Positions 1 through 10,840 of a DNA stretch of 64,000 nt are shown one piece after another. The notes below the pieces were generated by a model that was not told the origin of the DNA, ran no database searches, and saw only the letters and a list, made by a program, of their open reading frames with translations. Numbering within the stretch: position 1 is the stretch's first letter; every line of letters starts with the position of its first letter. Origin of the DNA: Aurelia coerulea. Its lineage: Eukaryota; Cnidaria; Scyphozoa; Semaeostomeae; Ulmaridae. The translations under genes were made by a program, and so were the position numbers. The stretch is from NCBI GenBank assembly GCA_039566865.1, contig CM076959.1:17406501-17470500 (forward strand). The letters are read 5' to 3'.

Positions 1-898
1 AAAGTAAGCCTATAGCCTTTGCTTTTTTGCAAAAATAGGCCCATTTTGAAATTACTGATTTTTGGGCAAAAAGTAAGGCTATAGCCTTTGCCTTTTTGCA
101 AAAATAGGCCCATTTTGAAATTACTGATTTTTGGGCAAAAAGTAAGGCTATAGCCTTTGTTTTTTTGCAAAAATAGGCCCATTTTGAAATTACTGATTTT
201 TGGGCAAAAAGTAAGGCTATAGCCTTTGCTTTTTTGCAAAAATAGGCCCATTTTGAAATTACTGATTTTTGGGCAAAAAGTAACGCTATAGCCTTTGCTT
301 TTTGCAAAAATAGGCCCAATTTGAAATTACTGATTTTTGGGCAAAAAGTAAGGCTATAGCCTTTGCTTTTTTGCAGAAATAGGCCCATTTTGAAATCACT
401 GATTTTCGGGCAAAAAGTAAGGCTATAGCCTTTGCTTTTTTGCAAAAATATGCCCATTTTGAAATTACTGATTTTTGGGCAAAAAGTAAGGCTATAGCCT
501 TTGCTTTTTTGCAAAAATAGGCCCATTTTGAAATTACTGATTTTTGGGCAAAAAGTAAGCCTATAGCCTTTGCTTTTTTGCAAAAATAGGCCCATCTGGA
601 AATTACTGATTTTTGGGCAAAAAGTAAAGCTATAGCCTTTGCTTTTTTGCAAAAATAGGCCCATTTTGAAATTACTGATTTTTGGGCAAAAAGTAAGGCT
701 ATAGCCTTTGCCTTTTTGCAAAAATAGGCCCATTTTGAAATCACTGATTTTCGGGCAAAAAGTAAGGCTATAGCCTTTGCTTTTTTGCAAAAATAGGCCC
801 ATTTTGAAATTACTGATTTTTGGGCAAAAAGTAAGGCTATAGCCTTTGCTTTTTTGCAAAAATAGGCCCATTTTGAAATTACTGAATTTTGGGCAAAA

Positions 899-947
899 AG
901 TAAGGCAAAAATAGGCCGATTTTGAAATTACTGATTTTTGGGCAAAA
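899..947. repeat. 49-bp deletion variant of the satellite monomer (first of about 15)
   Basis: This monomer lacks the 20-bp block tatagcctttgcttttttgc and reads ggcaaaaataggccgat instead. Similar units start near 2195, 2730, 2915, 3725, 4395, 5275, 5880, 5997, 6390, 6575, 7180, 7917, 9553 and 10,155. Nearly all share ccg where the standard unit has ccc, so they probably descend from one deleted monomer spread by amplification. The 20-bp loss shifts the reading frame, which explains the frame switches in the long minus-strand open frames. Confidence 0.85.
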
Positions 948-1603
948 AGTAAGGCTATAGCCTTTGCTTTTTTGCAAAAATAGGCCCATTTTGAAATTAC
1001 CGACTTTTGGGCAAAAAGTAAGACTATAGCCTTTGCTTTTTTGCAAAAATAGGCCCATTTTGAAATTACAGATTTTTGGGCAAAAAGTAAGGCTATAGCC
1101 TTTGCTTTTTTGGAAAAATAGGCCCATTTTGAAGTCACTGATTTTTGGGCAAAAAGTAAGGCTATAGCCTTTGCTTTTTTGCAAAAATAGGCCCATTTTG
1201 AAATTACTGATTTTTGGGCAAAAAGTAAGGCTATAGCCTTTGCTTTTTTGCAAAAATAGGCCCATTTTGAAATTACTGATTTTTCGGCAAAAAGTAAGGC
1301 TATAGCCTTTGCTTTTTTGCAAAAATAGGCCCATATTGAAATCACTGATTTTTCGGCAAAAAGTAAGGCTATAGCCTTTGCTTTTTTGCAAAAATAGGCC
1401 CATATTGAAATCACTGATTTTCGGGCAAAAAGTAAGGCTATAGCCTTTGCTTTTTTTGCAAAAATAGGCCCATTTTGAAATTAGCGATTTTCGGGCAAAA
1501 AGTAAGGCTATAGCCTTTGCTTTTTTGCAAAAATAGGCCCATTTTGAAATTACTGATTTTTGGGCAAAAAGTAAGGCTGTAGCCTTTGCTTTTTTGCAAA
1601 AAT

Positions 1604-1673
1604 AGGCCCTTTTCAGAAATACCGAATTTTGGGGAAAAGGTAAGGCTAACCTCTTTGCTTTTTGGCAAAAAAT
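1604..1673. repeat. Diverged 70-bp satellite monomer variant
   Basis: This unit reads cccttttcagaaatacc, then ggggaaaaggtaaggctaac and ctctttgctttttggc. It differs from the standard monomer at many sites and lacks the 14-bp palindrome. The left half recurs near 3815, 4475, 8000, 8620, 8760, 9040 and 9840. The taacctctttgc half also occurs near 3530, 5675, 7713 and 9081. It appears at intervals, as expected for a component of a higher-order repeat. Confidence 0.8.
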
Positions 1674-4600
1674 AGGCCCATTTTGAGATTACTGATTTTT
1701 GGGCAAAACGTAAGGCTATAGCCTTTGCTTTTTTGCAAAAATAGGCCCATTTTGAAATTACTGATTTTTCGGCAAAAAGTAAGGCTATAGCCTTTGCTTT
1801 TTTGCAAAAATAGGCCCATTTTGAAATTACTGATTTTTGGGCAAAAAGTAAGGCTATAGCCTTTGCTTTTTTGCAAAAATAGGCCCATTTTGAAATTACT
1901 GATTTTTGGGCAAAAAGAAAGGCTATAGCCTTTGCTTTTTTGCAGAAATAGGCCCATTTTGAAATCACTGATTTTCGGGCAAAAAGTAAGGCTATAGCCT
2001 TTGCTTTTTTGCAAAAATATGCCCATTTTGAAATTATTGATTTTAGGGCAAAAAGTAAGGCTATAGCCTTTGCTTTTTTGCAAAAATAGGCCCATTTTGA
2101 AATTACTGATTTTTGGGCAAAAAGTAAGCCTATAGCCTTTGCTTTTTTGCAAATATAGGCCCATTTTGAAATTACTGATTTTTGGGCAAAAAGTAAGGCA
2201 AAAATAGGCCGATTTTGAAATTACTGATTTTTGGGCAAAAAGTAAGGCTATAGCCTTTGTTTTTTTGCAAAATTAGGCCCATTTTGAAATTATTGATTTT
2301 TGGGCAAAAAGTAAGGCTATAGCCTTTGCTTTTTTGCAAAAATAGGCCCATTTTGAAATTACTGATTTTTGGGCAAAAAGTAAGGCTATAGCCTTTGCTT
2401 TTTTGCAAAAATAGGCCCAATTTGAAATTACTGATTTTTGGGCAAAAAGTAAGGCTATAGCCTTTGCTTTTTTGCAGAAATAGGCCCATTTTGAAATCAC
2501 TGATTTTCGGGCAAAAAGTAAGGCTATAGCCTTTGCTTTTTTGCAAAAATATGCCCATTTTGAAATTACTGATTTTTGGGCAAAAAGTAAGGCTATAGCC
2601 TTTGCTTTTTTGCAAAAATAGGCCCATTTTGAAATTACTGATTTTTGGGCAAAAAGTAAGCCTATAGCCTTTGCTTTTTTGCAAATATAGGCCCATTTTG
2701 AAATTACTGATTTTTGGGCAAAAAGTAAGGCAAAAATAGGCCGATTTTGAAATTACTGATTTTTGGGCAAAAAGTAAGGCTATAGCCTTTGCTTTTTTGC
2801 AAAAATAGGCCCATTTTGAAATTACTGATTTTTGGGCAAAAAGTAAGGCTATAGCCTTTGCTTTTTTGCAAAAATAGGCCCATTTTGAAATTACTGATTT
2901 TTGGGCAAAAAGTAAGGCAAAAATAGGCCGATTTTGAAATTACTGATTTTTGGGCAAAAAGTAAGGCTATAGCCTTTGTTTTTTTGCAAAAATAGGCCCA
3001 TTTTGAAATTACTGATTTTTGGGCAAAAAGTAAGGCTATAGCCTTTGCTTTTTTGCAAAAATAGGCCCATTTTGAAATTACTGATTTTTGGGCACAAAGT
3101 AAGGCTATAGCCTTTGCTTTTTTGCAAAAATAGGCCCAATTTGAAATTACTGATTTTTGGGCAAAAAGTAAGGCTATAGCCTTTGCTTTTTTGCAGAAAT
3201 AGGCCCATTTTGAAATCACTGATTTTCGGGCAAAAAGTAAGGCTATAGCCTTTGTTTTTGCAAAAAATAGGCCTATTTTGAGATTACTGATTTTTGGGCA
3301 AAACGTAAGGCTATAGCCTTCGCTTTTTTTGCAAAAATAGGCCCATTTTGAAATTACTGATTTTTGGGCAAAAAGTAAGGCTATAGCCTTTGCTTTTTTG
3401 CAAAAATAGGCCCATTTTGAAATTACTGATTTTTCAGCAAAAAGTAAGGCTATAGCCTTTGCTTTTTTGCAAATATAGGCCCATTTTGAAATTACTGATT
3501 TTTGGGCAAAAAGTAAGGCTAACCTCTTTGCTTTTTGGCAAAAAATAGGCCCATTTTGAGATTACTGATTTTTGGGCAAAAAGTAAGGCTATAGCCTTTG
3601 CTTTTTTGCAAAAATAGGCCCATTTTGAAATTACTGATTTTTGGGCAAAAAGTAAGGCTATAGCCTTTGCTTTTTTGCAGAAATAGGCCCATTTTGAAAT
3701 TACTGATTTTTGGGCAAAAAGTAAGGCAAAAATAGGCCGACTTTGAAATTACTGATTTTTGGGCAAAAAGTAAGGCTATAGCCTTTGTTTTTTTTGCAAA
3801 AATAGGCCCTTTTCAGAAATACCGATTTTTGGGGAAAAGGTAAGGCTAACCTCTTTGCTTTTTGGCAAAATATAGGCCCATTTTGAAATTACTGATTTTT
3901 CAGCAAAAAGTAAGGCTATAGCCTTTGCTTTTTTGCAAAAATAGGCCCATTTTGAAATCAGCGATTTTCGGGCAAAAAGTAAGGCTATAGCCTTTGCTTT
4001 TTTGCAAAAATAGGCCCATTTTGAAATTACTGCTTTTTGGGCAAAAAGTAAGGCTATAGCCTTTGCTTTTTTGCAAAAATAGGCCCATTTTGAAATTACT
4101 GATTTTTCGGCAAAAAGTAAGGCTATAGCCTTTGCTTTTTTACAAAAATAGGCCCATTTTGAAATCACTGATTTTCGGGCAAAAAGTAAGGCTATAGCCT
4201 TTGCTTTTTTGCAAAAATAGGCCCATTTTGAAATTACTGATTTTTGGGCAAAAAGTAAGGCTATAGCCTTTGTTTTTTTGCAAAAATAGGCCCATTTTGA
4301 AATTACTGATTTTTGGGCAAAAAGTAAGGCTATAGCCTTTGCTTTTTTGCAAAAATAGGCCCATTTTGAAATTATTGATTTTTGGGCAAAAAGTAAGGCA
4401 AAAATAGGCCGATTTTGAAATTACTGATTTTTGGGCAAAAAGTAAGGCTATAGCCTTTGCTTTTTTGCAAAATAGGCCCTCTTCAGAAATACCGATTTTT
4501 GGGGAAAAGGTAAGGCTAACCTCTTTGCTTTTTGGCAAAAAATAGGTTCATTTTGAAATTACTGATTTTTGGGCAAAAAGTAAGGCTATAGCCTTTGCTT

Positions 4601-7600
4601 TTTTGCAAAAATAGGCCCATTTTGAAATCAGCGATTTTCGGGCAAAAAGTAAGGCTATAGCCTTTGCTTTTTTGCAAAAATAGGCCCATTTTGAAATTAC
4701 TGCTTTTTGGGCAAAAAGTAAGGCTATAGCCTTTGCTTTTTTGCAAAAATAGGCCCATTTTGAAATTACTGATTTTTCGGCAAAAAGTAAGGCTATAGCC
4801 TTTGCTTTTTTGCAAAAATAGGCCCATTTTGAAATCACTGATTTTCGGGCAAAAAGTAAGGCTATAGCCTTTGCTTTTTTGCAAAAATAGGCCCATTTTG
4901 AAATTACTGATTTTTCGGCAAAAAGTAAGGCTATAGCCTTTGCTTTTTTGCAAAAAGAGGCCCATTTTGAAATTACTGATTTTTGGGCAAAAAGTAAGGC
5001 TATAGCCTTTGCTTTTTTGCAAAAATAGGCCCATTTTGAAATCACTGATTTTCGGGCAAAAAGTAAGGCTATAGCCTTTGCTTATTTGCAAAAATAGGCC
5101 CATTTTGAAATTACTGATTTTTGGGCAAAAAGTAAGGCTATAGCCTTTGCTTTTTTGCAAAAATAGGCCCATTTTGAAATTACTGATTTTTTGGCAAAAA
5201 GTAAGCCTATAGCCTTTGCTTTTTTGCAAATATAGGCCCATTTTGAAATTACTGATTTTTGGGCAAAAAGTAAGGCAAAAATAGGCCGATTTTGAAATTA
5301 CTGATTTTTGGGCAAAAAGTAAGGCTATAGTCTTTGCTTTTTTGCAAAAATAGGCCCATTTTGAAATTACTGATTTTTGGGCAAAAAGTAATGCTATAGC
5401 CTTTGCTTTTTTGCAAAAATAGGCCCATATTGAAATCACTGATTTTCGGGCAAAAAGTAAGGCTATAGCCTTTGCTTTTTTGCAAAAATAGGCCCATTTT
5501 GAAATTACTGATTTTTCGGCAAAATGTAAGGCTATAGCCTTTGTTTTTTTTTGCAAAAATAGGCCCATTTTGAAATTACTGATTTTGGGGCAAAAAGTAA
5601 GGCTATAGCCTTTGATTTTTTGCAAAAATAGGCCCATTTTGAAATTACTGATTTTTGGGCAAAAAGTAAGGCTAACCTCTTTGCTTTTTGGCAAAAAATA
5701 GGCCCATTTTGAGATTACTGATTTTTGGGCAAAAAGTAAGGCTATAGCCTTTGCTTTTTTGCAAAAATAGGCCCATTGTGAAATTACTGATTTTTGGGCA
5801 AAAAGTAAGGCTATAGCCTTTGCTTTTTTGCAGAAATAGGCCCATTTTGAAATTACTGATTTTTGGGCAAAAAGTAAGGCAAAAATAGGCCGACTTTGAA
5901 ATTACTGATTTTTCGGCAAAAAGTAAGGCTATAGCCTTTGCTTTTTTGCAAAAATAGGCCCATTTTGAAATTACTGATTTTTGGGCAAAAAGTAAGGCAA
6001 AAATAGGCCGATTTTGAAATTACTGATTTTTGGGCAAAAAGTAAGGCTATAGCCTTTGCTTTTTTGCAAAAATAGGCCCATTTTGAAATTAATGATTTTT
6101 CGGCAAAAAGTAAGGCTATAGCCTTTGCTTTTTTGCAAAAATAGGCCCATTTTGAAATTACTGATTTTTGTTCAAAAAGTAAGGCTATAGCCTTGGCTTT
6201 TTTGCAAAAATAGGCCCATTTTGAAATTACTGATTTTTGGGCAAAAAGTAAGGATATAGCCTTTGCTTTTTTGCAAAAATAGGCCCATTTTGAAATTACT
6301 GATTTTTGGGCAAAAAGTAAGGCTATAGCCTTTGCTTTTTTGCAAAAATAGGCCCATTTTGAAAATTACTGATTTTTGGGCAAAAAGTAAGGCAAAAATA
6401 GGACGATTTTGAAATTACTGATTTTTGGGCAAAAAGTAAGGCTATAGCCTTTGTTTTTTACAAAAATAGGCCCATTTTGAAATTACTCATTTTTAAGCAA
6501 AAAGTAAGGCTATAGCCTTTGCTTTTTTGCAAAAATAGGCCCATTTTGAAATTACTGATTTTTGGGCAAAAAGTAAGGCAAAAATAGGACTATTTTGAAA
6601 TTACTGATTTTTGGGCAAAAAGTAAGGCTATAGCCTTTGCTTTTTTGCAAAAATAGGCCCATTTTGAAATTACTGATTCTTGGGCAAAAAGTAAGGCTAT
6701 AGCCTTTGCTTTTTTGCAAAAATAGGCCCATTTTGAAATTACTGATTTTTGGGAAAAAAGTAAGGCTATAGCCTTTGTTTTTTTGCAAAAATAGGCCCAT
6801 TTTGAAATTACTGATTTTTGGGCAAAAAGTAAGGCTATAGCCTTTGCTTTTTTGCAAAAATAGGCCCATTTTGAAATTACTGATTTTTGGGCAAAAAGTA
6901 AGGCTATAGCCTTTGCTTTTTTGCAAAAATAGGCCCAATTTGAAATTACTGATTTTTGGGCAAAAAGTAAGGCTATAGCCTTTGCTTTTTTGCAGAAATA
7001 GGCCCATTTTGAAATCACTGATTTTCGGGCAAAAAGTAAGGCTATAGCCTTTGCTTTTTTGCAAAAATAGGCCCATTTTGAAATTACTGATTTTTGGGCA
7101 AAAAGTAAGGCTATAGCCTTTGCTTTTTTGCAAAAATAGGCCCATTTTGAAATTACTGATTTTTGGGCAAAAAGTAAGGCAAAAATAGGCCGATTTTGAA
7201 ATTACTGATTTTTGGGCAAAAAGTAAGGCTATAGTCTTTGCTTTTTTGCAAAAATAGGCCCATTTTGAAATTACTCATTTTTGGGCAAAAAGTAATGCTA
7301 TAGCCTTTGCTTTTTTGCAAAAATAGGCCCATTTTGAAATTACTGATTTTTCGGCAAAAAGTAAGGCTATAGCCTTTGCTTTTTTGCAAAAATAGGCCCA
7401 TATTGAAATCACTGATTTTCGGGCAAAAAGTAAGGCTATAGCCTTTGCTTTTTTGCAAAAATAGGCCCATTTTAAAATTACTGATTTTTCGGCAAAAAGT
7501 AAGGCTATAGCCTTTGTTTTTTTGCAAAAATAGGCCCATTTTGAAATTACTGATTTTTGGGCAAAAAGTAAGGCTATAGCCTTTGATTTTTTGCAAAAAT

Positions 7601-10269
7601 AGGCCCATTTTGAAATTACTGATTTTTGGGCAAAAAGTAAGGCTATAGCCTTTGCTTTTTTTGCAAAATAGACAAATTTTGAAATTACTGTTTTTTGGGC
7701 AAAAAGTAAGGCTAACCTCTTTGCTTTTTGGCAAAAAATAGGCCCATTTTGAGATTACTGATTTTTGGGCAAAAAGTAAGGCTATAGCCTTTGCTTTTTT
7801 GCAAAAATAGGCCCATTTTGAAATAACTGATTTTTGGGCAAAAAGTAAGGCTATAGCCTTTGCGTTTTTGCAGAAATAGGCCCATTTTGAAATTACTGAT
7901 TTTTGGGCAAAAAGTAAGGCAAAAATAGGCCGATTTTGAAATTACTGATTTTTGGGCAAAAAGTAAGGCTATAGCCTTTGTTTTTTTTGCAAAAATAGGC
8001 CCTTTTCAGAAATAACGATTTTTGGGGAAAAGGTAAGGCTAACCTCTTTGCTTTTTGGCAAAAAATAGGCCCATTTTGAGATTACTGATTTTCGGGCAAA
8101 AAGTAAGGCTATAGCCTTTGCTTTTTTGCAAAAATATGCCCATTTTGAAATTATTGATTTTTGGGCAAAAAGTAAGGCTATAGCCTTTGCAATTTTTGCA
8201 AAAATAGGCCCATTTTGAAATTACTGATTTTTGGGCAAAAAGTAAGGCTATAGCCTTTGCTTTTTTGCAAAAATATGCCCATTTTGAAATTACTGATTTT
8301 TGGGCAAAAAGTAAGGCTATATCCTTTGCTTTTTTGCAAAAATATGCCCATTTTGAAATTACTGATTTTTGGGCAAAAAGTAAGGCTATAGCCTTTGCTT
8401 TTTTGCAAAAATAGGCCCATTTTGAAATTACTGATTTTGGGGCAAAAAGTAAGGCTATAGCCTTTGCTTTTTTGCAAAAATAGGCCCATTTTGAAATTAC
8501 TGATTTTTGGGCAAAAAATAAGGCTATAGCCTTTGCTTTTTTGCAAAAATAGGCAAATTTTGAAATTACTGATTCTTGGGCAAAAAGTAAGGCTATAGCC
8601 TTTGCTTTTTTGCAAAAATAGGCCCTTTTCAGAAATACCGATTTTTGGGGAAAAGGTAAGGCTAACCTCTTTGCTTTTTGGCAAAAAATAGGTTCATTTT
8701 GAAATTACTGATTTTTGGGCAAAAAGTAAGGCTATAGCCTTTGCTTTTTTGCAAAAATAGGCCCTTTTCAGAAATACCGATTTTTGGGGAAAAGGTAAGG
8801 CTAACCTCTTTGCTTTTTGGCAAAAAATAGGCCCATTTTGAGATTACTGATTTTTGGGCAAAAAGTAAGGCTATAGCCTTTGCTTTTTTTGCAAAAATAG
8901 GCCCATTTTCAAATTACTGATTTTTGGGCAAAAAGTAAGGCTATAGCCTTTGCTTTTTTGCAAAAATAGGCCCATTTTGAAATTACTGATTTTTGGGCAA
9001 AAAGTAAGGCTATAGCCTTTGCTTTTTTGCAAAAATAGGCCCTTTTCAGAAATACCGATTTTTGGGGAAAAGGTAAGGCTAACCTCTTTGCTTTTTGGCA
9101 AAAAATAGGCCCATTTTGAGATTACTGGTTTTTGGGCAAAACGTAAGGCTATAGCCTTTGCTTTTTTGCAAAAATAGGCCCATTTTGAAATTACTGATTT
9201 TTGGGCAAAAAGTAAGGCTTTGCTTTTTTGCAAAAATAGGCACATTTTGAAATTTCTGATTTTTGGGCAAAAAGAAAGGCTATAGCCTTTGCTTTTTTTT
9301 AAAAATAGGCCCATTTTGAAATCACTGGTTTTTGGGCAAAAAGTAAGGCTATAGCCTTTGCTTTTTTGCAAAAATGGGCCCATTTTGAAATTACTGATTT
9401 TTGTGCAAAAAGTAAGGCTATAGCCTTTGCTTTTTTGCAAAAATAGGCCCATTTTGAAATTACTGATTTTTGGGCAAAAAGTAAGGCTATAGCCTTTGCT
9501 TTTTTGCAAAAATAGGCCCATTTTGAAATTACTGATTTTTGGGCAAAAAGTAAGGCAAAAATAGGCCGATTTTGAAATTACTGATTTTTGGGCAAAAAGT
9601 AAGGCTATAGCCTTTGCTTTTTGCAAAAATAGGCCCATTTTGAAATTACTGATTTTTGGGCAAAAAGTAAGGCTATAGCCTTTGCTTTTTTGCAAAAATA
9701 GGCCCATTTTGAAATTACTGATTTTTTGGCAAAAAGTAAGGCTATAGCCTTTGCTTTTTTGCAAAAATAGGCCCATTTTGAAATTACTGATTTTTGGGCA
9801 AAAAGTAAGGCTATAGCCTTTGCTTTTTTGAAAAATAGGCCCTTTTCAGAAATACCGATTTTTGGGGAAAAGGTAAGGCTAACCTCTTTGCTTTTTGGCA
9901 AAAAATAGGCCCATTTTGAGATTACTGATTTTTGGGCAAAAAGTAAGGCTATAGCCTTTGCTTTTTTTGCAAAAATAGGCCCATTTTCAAATTACTGATT
10001 TTTGGGCAAAAAGTAAGGCTATAGCCTTTGCTTTTTTGCAAAAATAGGCACATTTTTAGATAACTGATTTTTAGGCAAAAAGTAAGGCTATAGCCTTTGC
10101 TTTTTTGCAAAAATAGGCCCATTTTGAAATTACTGATTTTTGGGCAAAAAATAAGGCAAAAATAGGCCGATTTTGAAATTACTGATTTTTGGGCAAAAAG
10201 TAAGGCTATAGCCTTTGCTTTTTTGCAAAAATAGGCCCATTTTGAAATTACTGATTTTTGGGCAAAAAG

Positions 10270-10500
10270 TATTTCTGAAAGGGCCAATTTTTGCAAAAAA
10301 CATGGGGGATAACCTTACTTTTTGCTCAAAAAGTCGATATTTGGAAAAGGGCCTAGTTTTGGAAATAAGCAAAGGGGTCAACCTTACTTTCTGCCCAGAA
10401 ATTGGTACTTTGAAAAGGGATCTATTTTTCAGGAGGAAATAACGATGGTAATTTTTGGTGAAAAATGGGTATTCTAAAGCAGGCCAACTTTCACGAAAAA
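10270..10500. repeat. Diverged satellite units in inverted orientation
   Basis: At about 10,270 the array switches strand. The plus strand now reads gtatttctgaaagggcc, the reverse complement of the 70-bp variant half (cccttttcagaaatac). Two or three more units follow, each with aaccttactttt/ctgc and tttggaaaagggcc-like pieces. Their plus-strand translation (LTFCSK, LTFCPEIG) matches the minus-strand translation of the main array (LTFCPKIS, LTFSPKIG). They are much more diverged than the main array, and repeat homology fades near 10,500. Confidence 0.8.
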
Positions 10501-10696
10501 GGTATGTATACGTATGCCAAAACAGAACTTTCTTTTGGCCAAAGATGAGCTAGGCAAGGGAGTGAACGGTAGAAATAGGAGAGAAAGTGTGAATCAAATA
10601 TATAGAAAGGGACTAATTTACAAATGAGATATTCAAAATTTAATATTTTGTAATTCGAAACAGAGAATATTATTTGACATTATTTGGAATTTTACA

Positions 10697-10840
10697 CTAT
10701 TTATCTATGACTGGAAGTTTTATTTCTTTGGGCTCATTATCAAGTTTTGTAGCTTTGACTGCAGCATCAAGCTGTGTATCTTTCATTGAAGTGTCCTCTG
10801 TATCTCGACTTGATTCCTTCGTGCATTCTCGTTTCATAAT
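10697..10840 (-). CDS. SIRT3: SIRT3 terminal exon
   Basis: Acceptor gtattccccag is followed in phase 0 by 47 codons starting [16 protein letters not shown] and ending KLPVIDK, then TAG. Joined to the previous exon it gives SIREIMKRECT, which resembles the end of SIRT3 proteins after the WTEEM-type motif. The tail is charged and Lys/Glu/Thr-rich. A possible ATTAAA poly(A) signal on the minus strand lies at 10,639-10,644. This exon is inferred from phase and sequence alone. Confidence 0.7.
   Translation of the reverse strand: MMKRECTKESSRDTEDTSMKDTQLDAAVKATKLDNEPKEIKLPVIDK

Larger units (their letters stand above)
1..10269. repeat. 69-bp satellite array, about 150 monomers
   Basis: The stretch is a continuous tandem array of a 69-bp monomer, recognised by the recurring pieces ggctatagcctttgc, aaaaataggcccatttt and ttactgatttttgggc. 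Each standard monomer contains the perfect 14-bp palindrome AAGGCTATAGCCTT. Because 69 is 23 codons, two of the three minus-strand frames stay open over many monomers and give repetitive open frames up to 392 codons (4516-5694). There is no non-repetitive domain and the same DNA is open in two frames, so I treat these as satellite by-products. Two variant monomers recur: a 49-bp form and a diverged 70-bp form. The array runs off the left edge of the window. Confidence 0.97.

Noticed and set aside
1..10269. CRISPR-like repeat array
   Set aside because: Monomers are contiguous with no unique spacers, and the surrounding genes are eukaryotic.
286..10296. Many minus-strand open frames of 60-392 codons with KSKGYSLTFCPKISNFKMG repeats
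   Set aside because: They follow from a 69-bp tandem repeat whose length is divisible by three. Two frames are open at once and frame changes track the 49-bp variant, so they are not annotated as genes.
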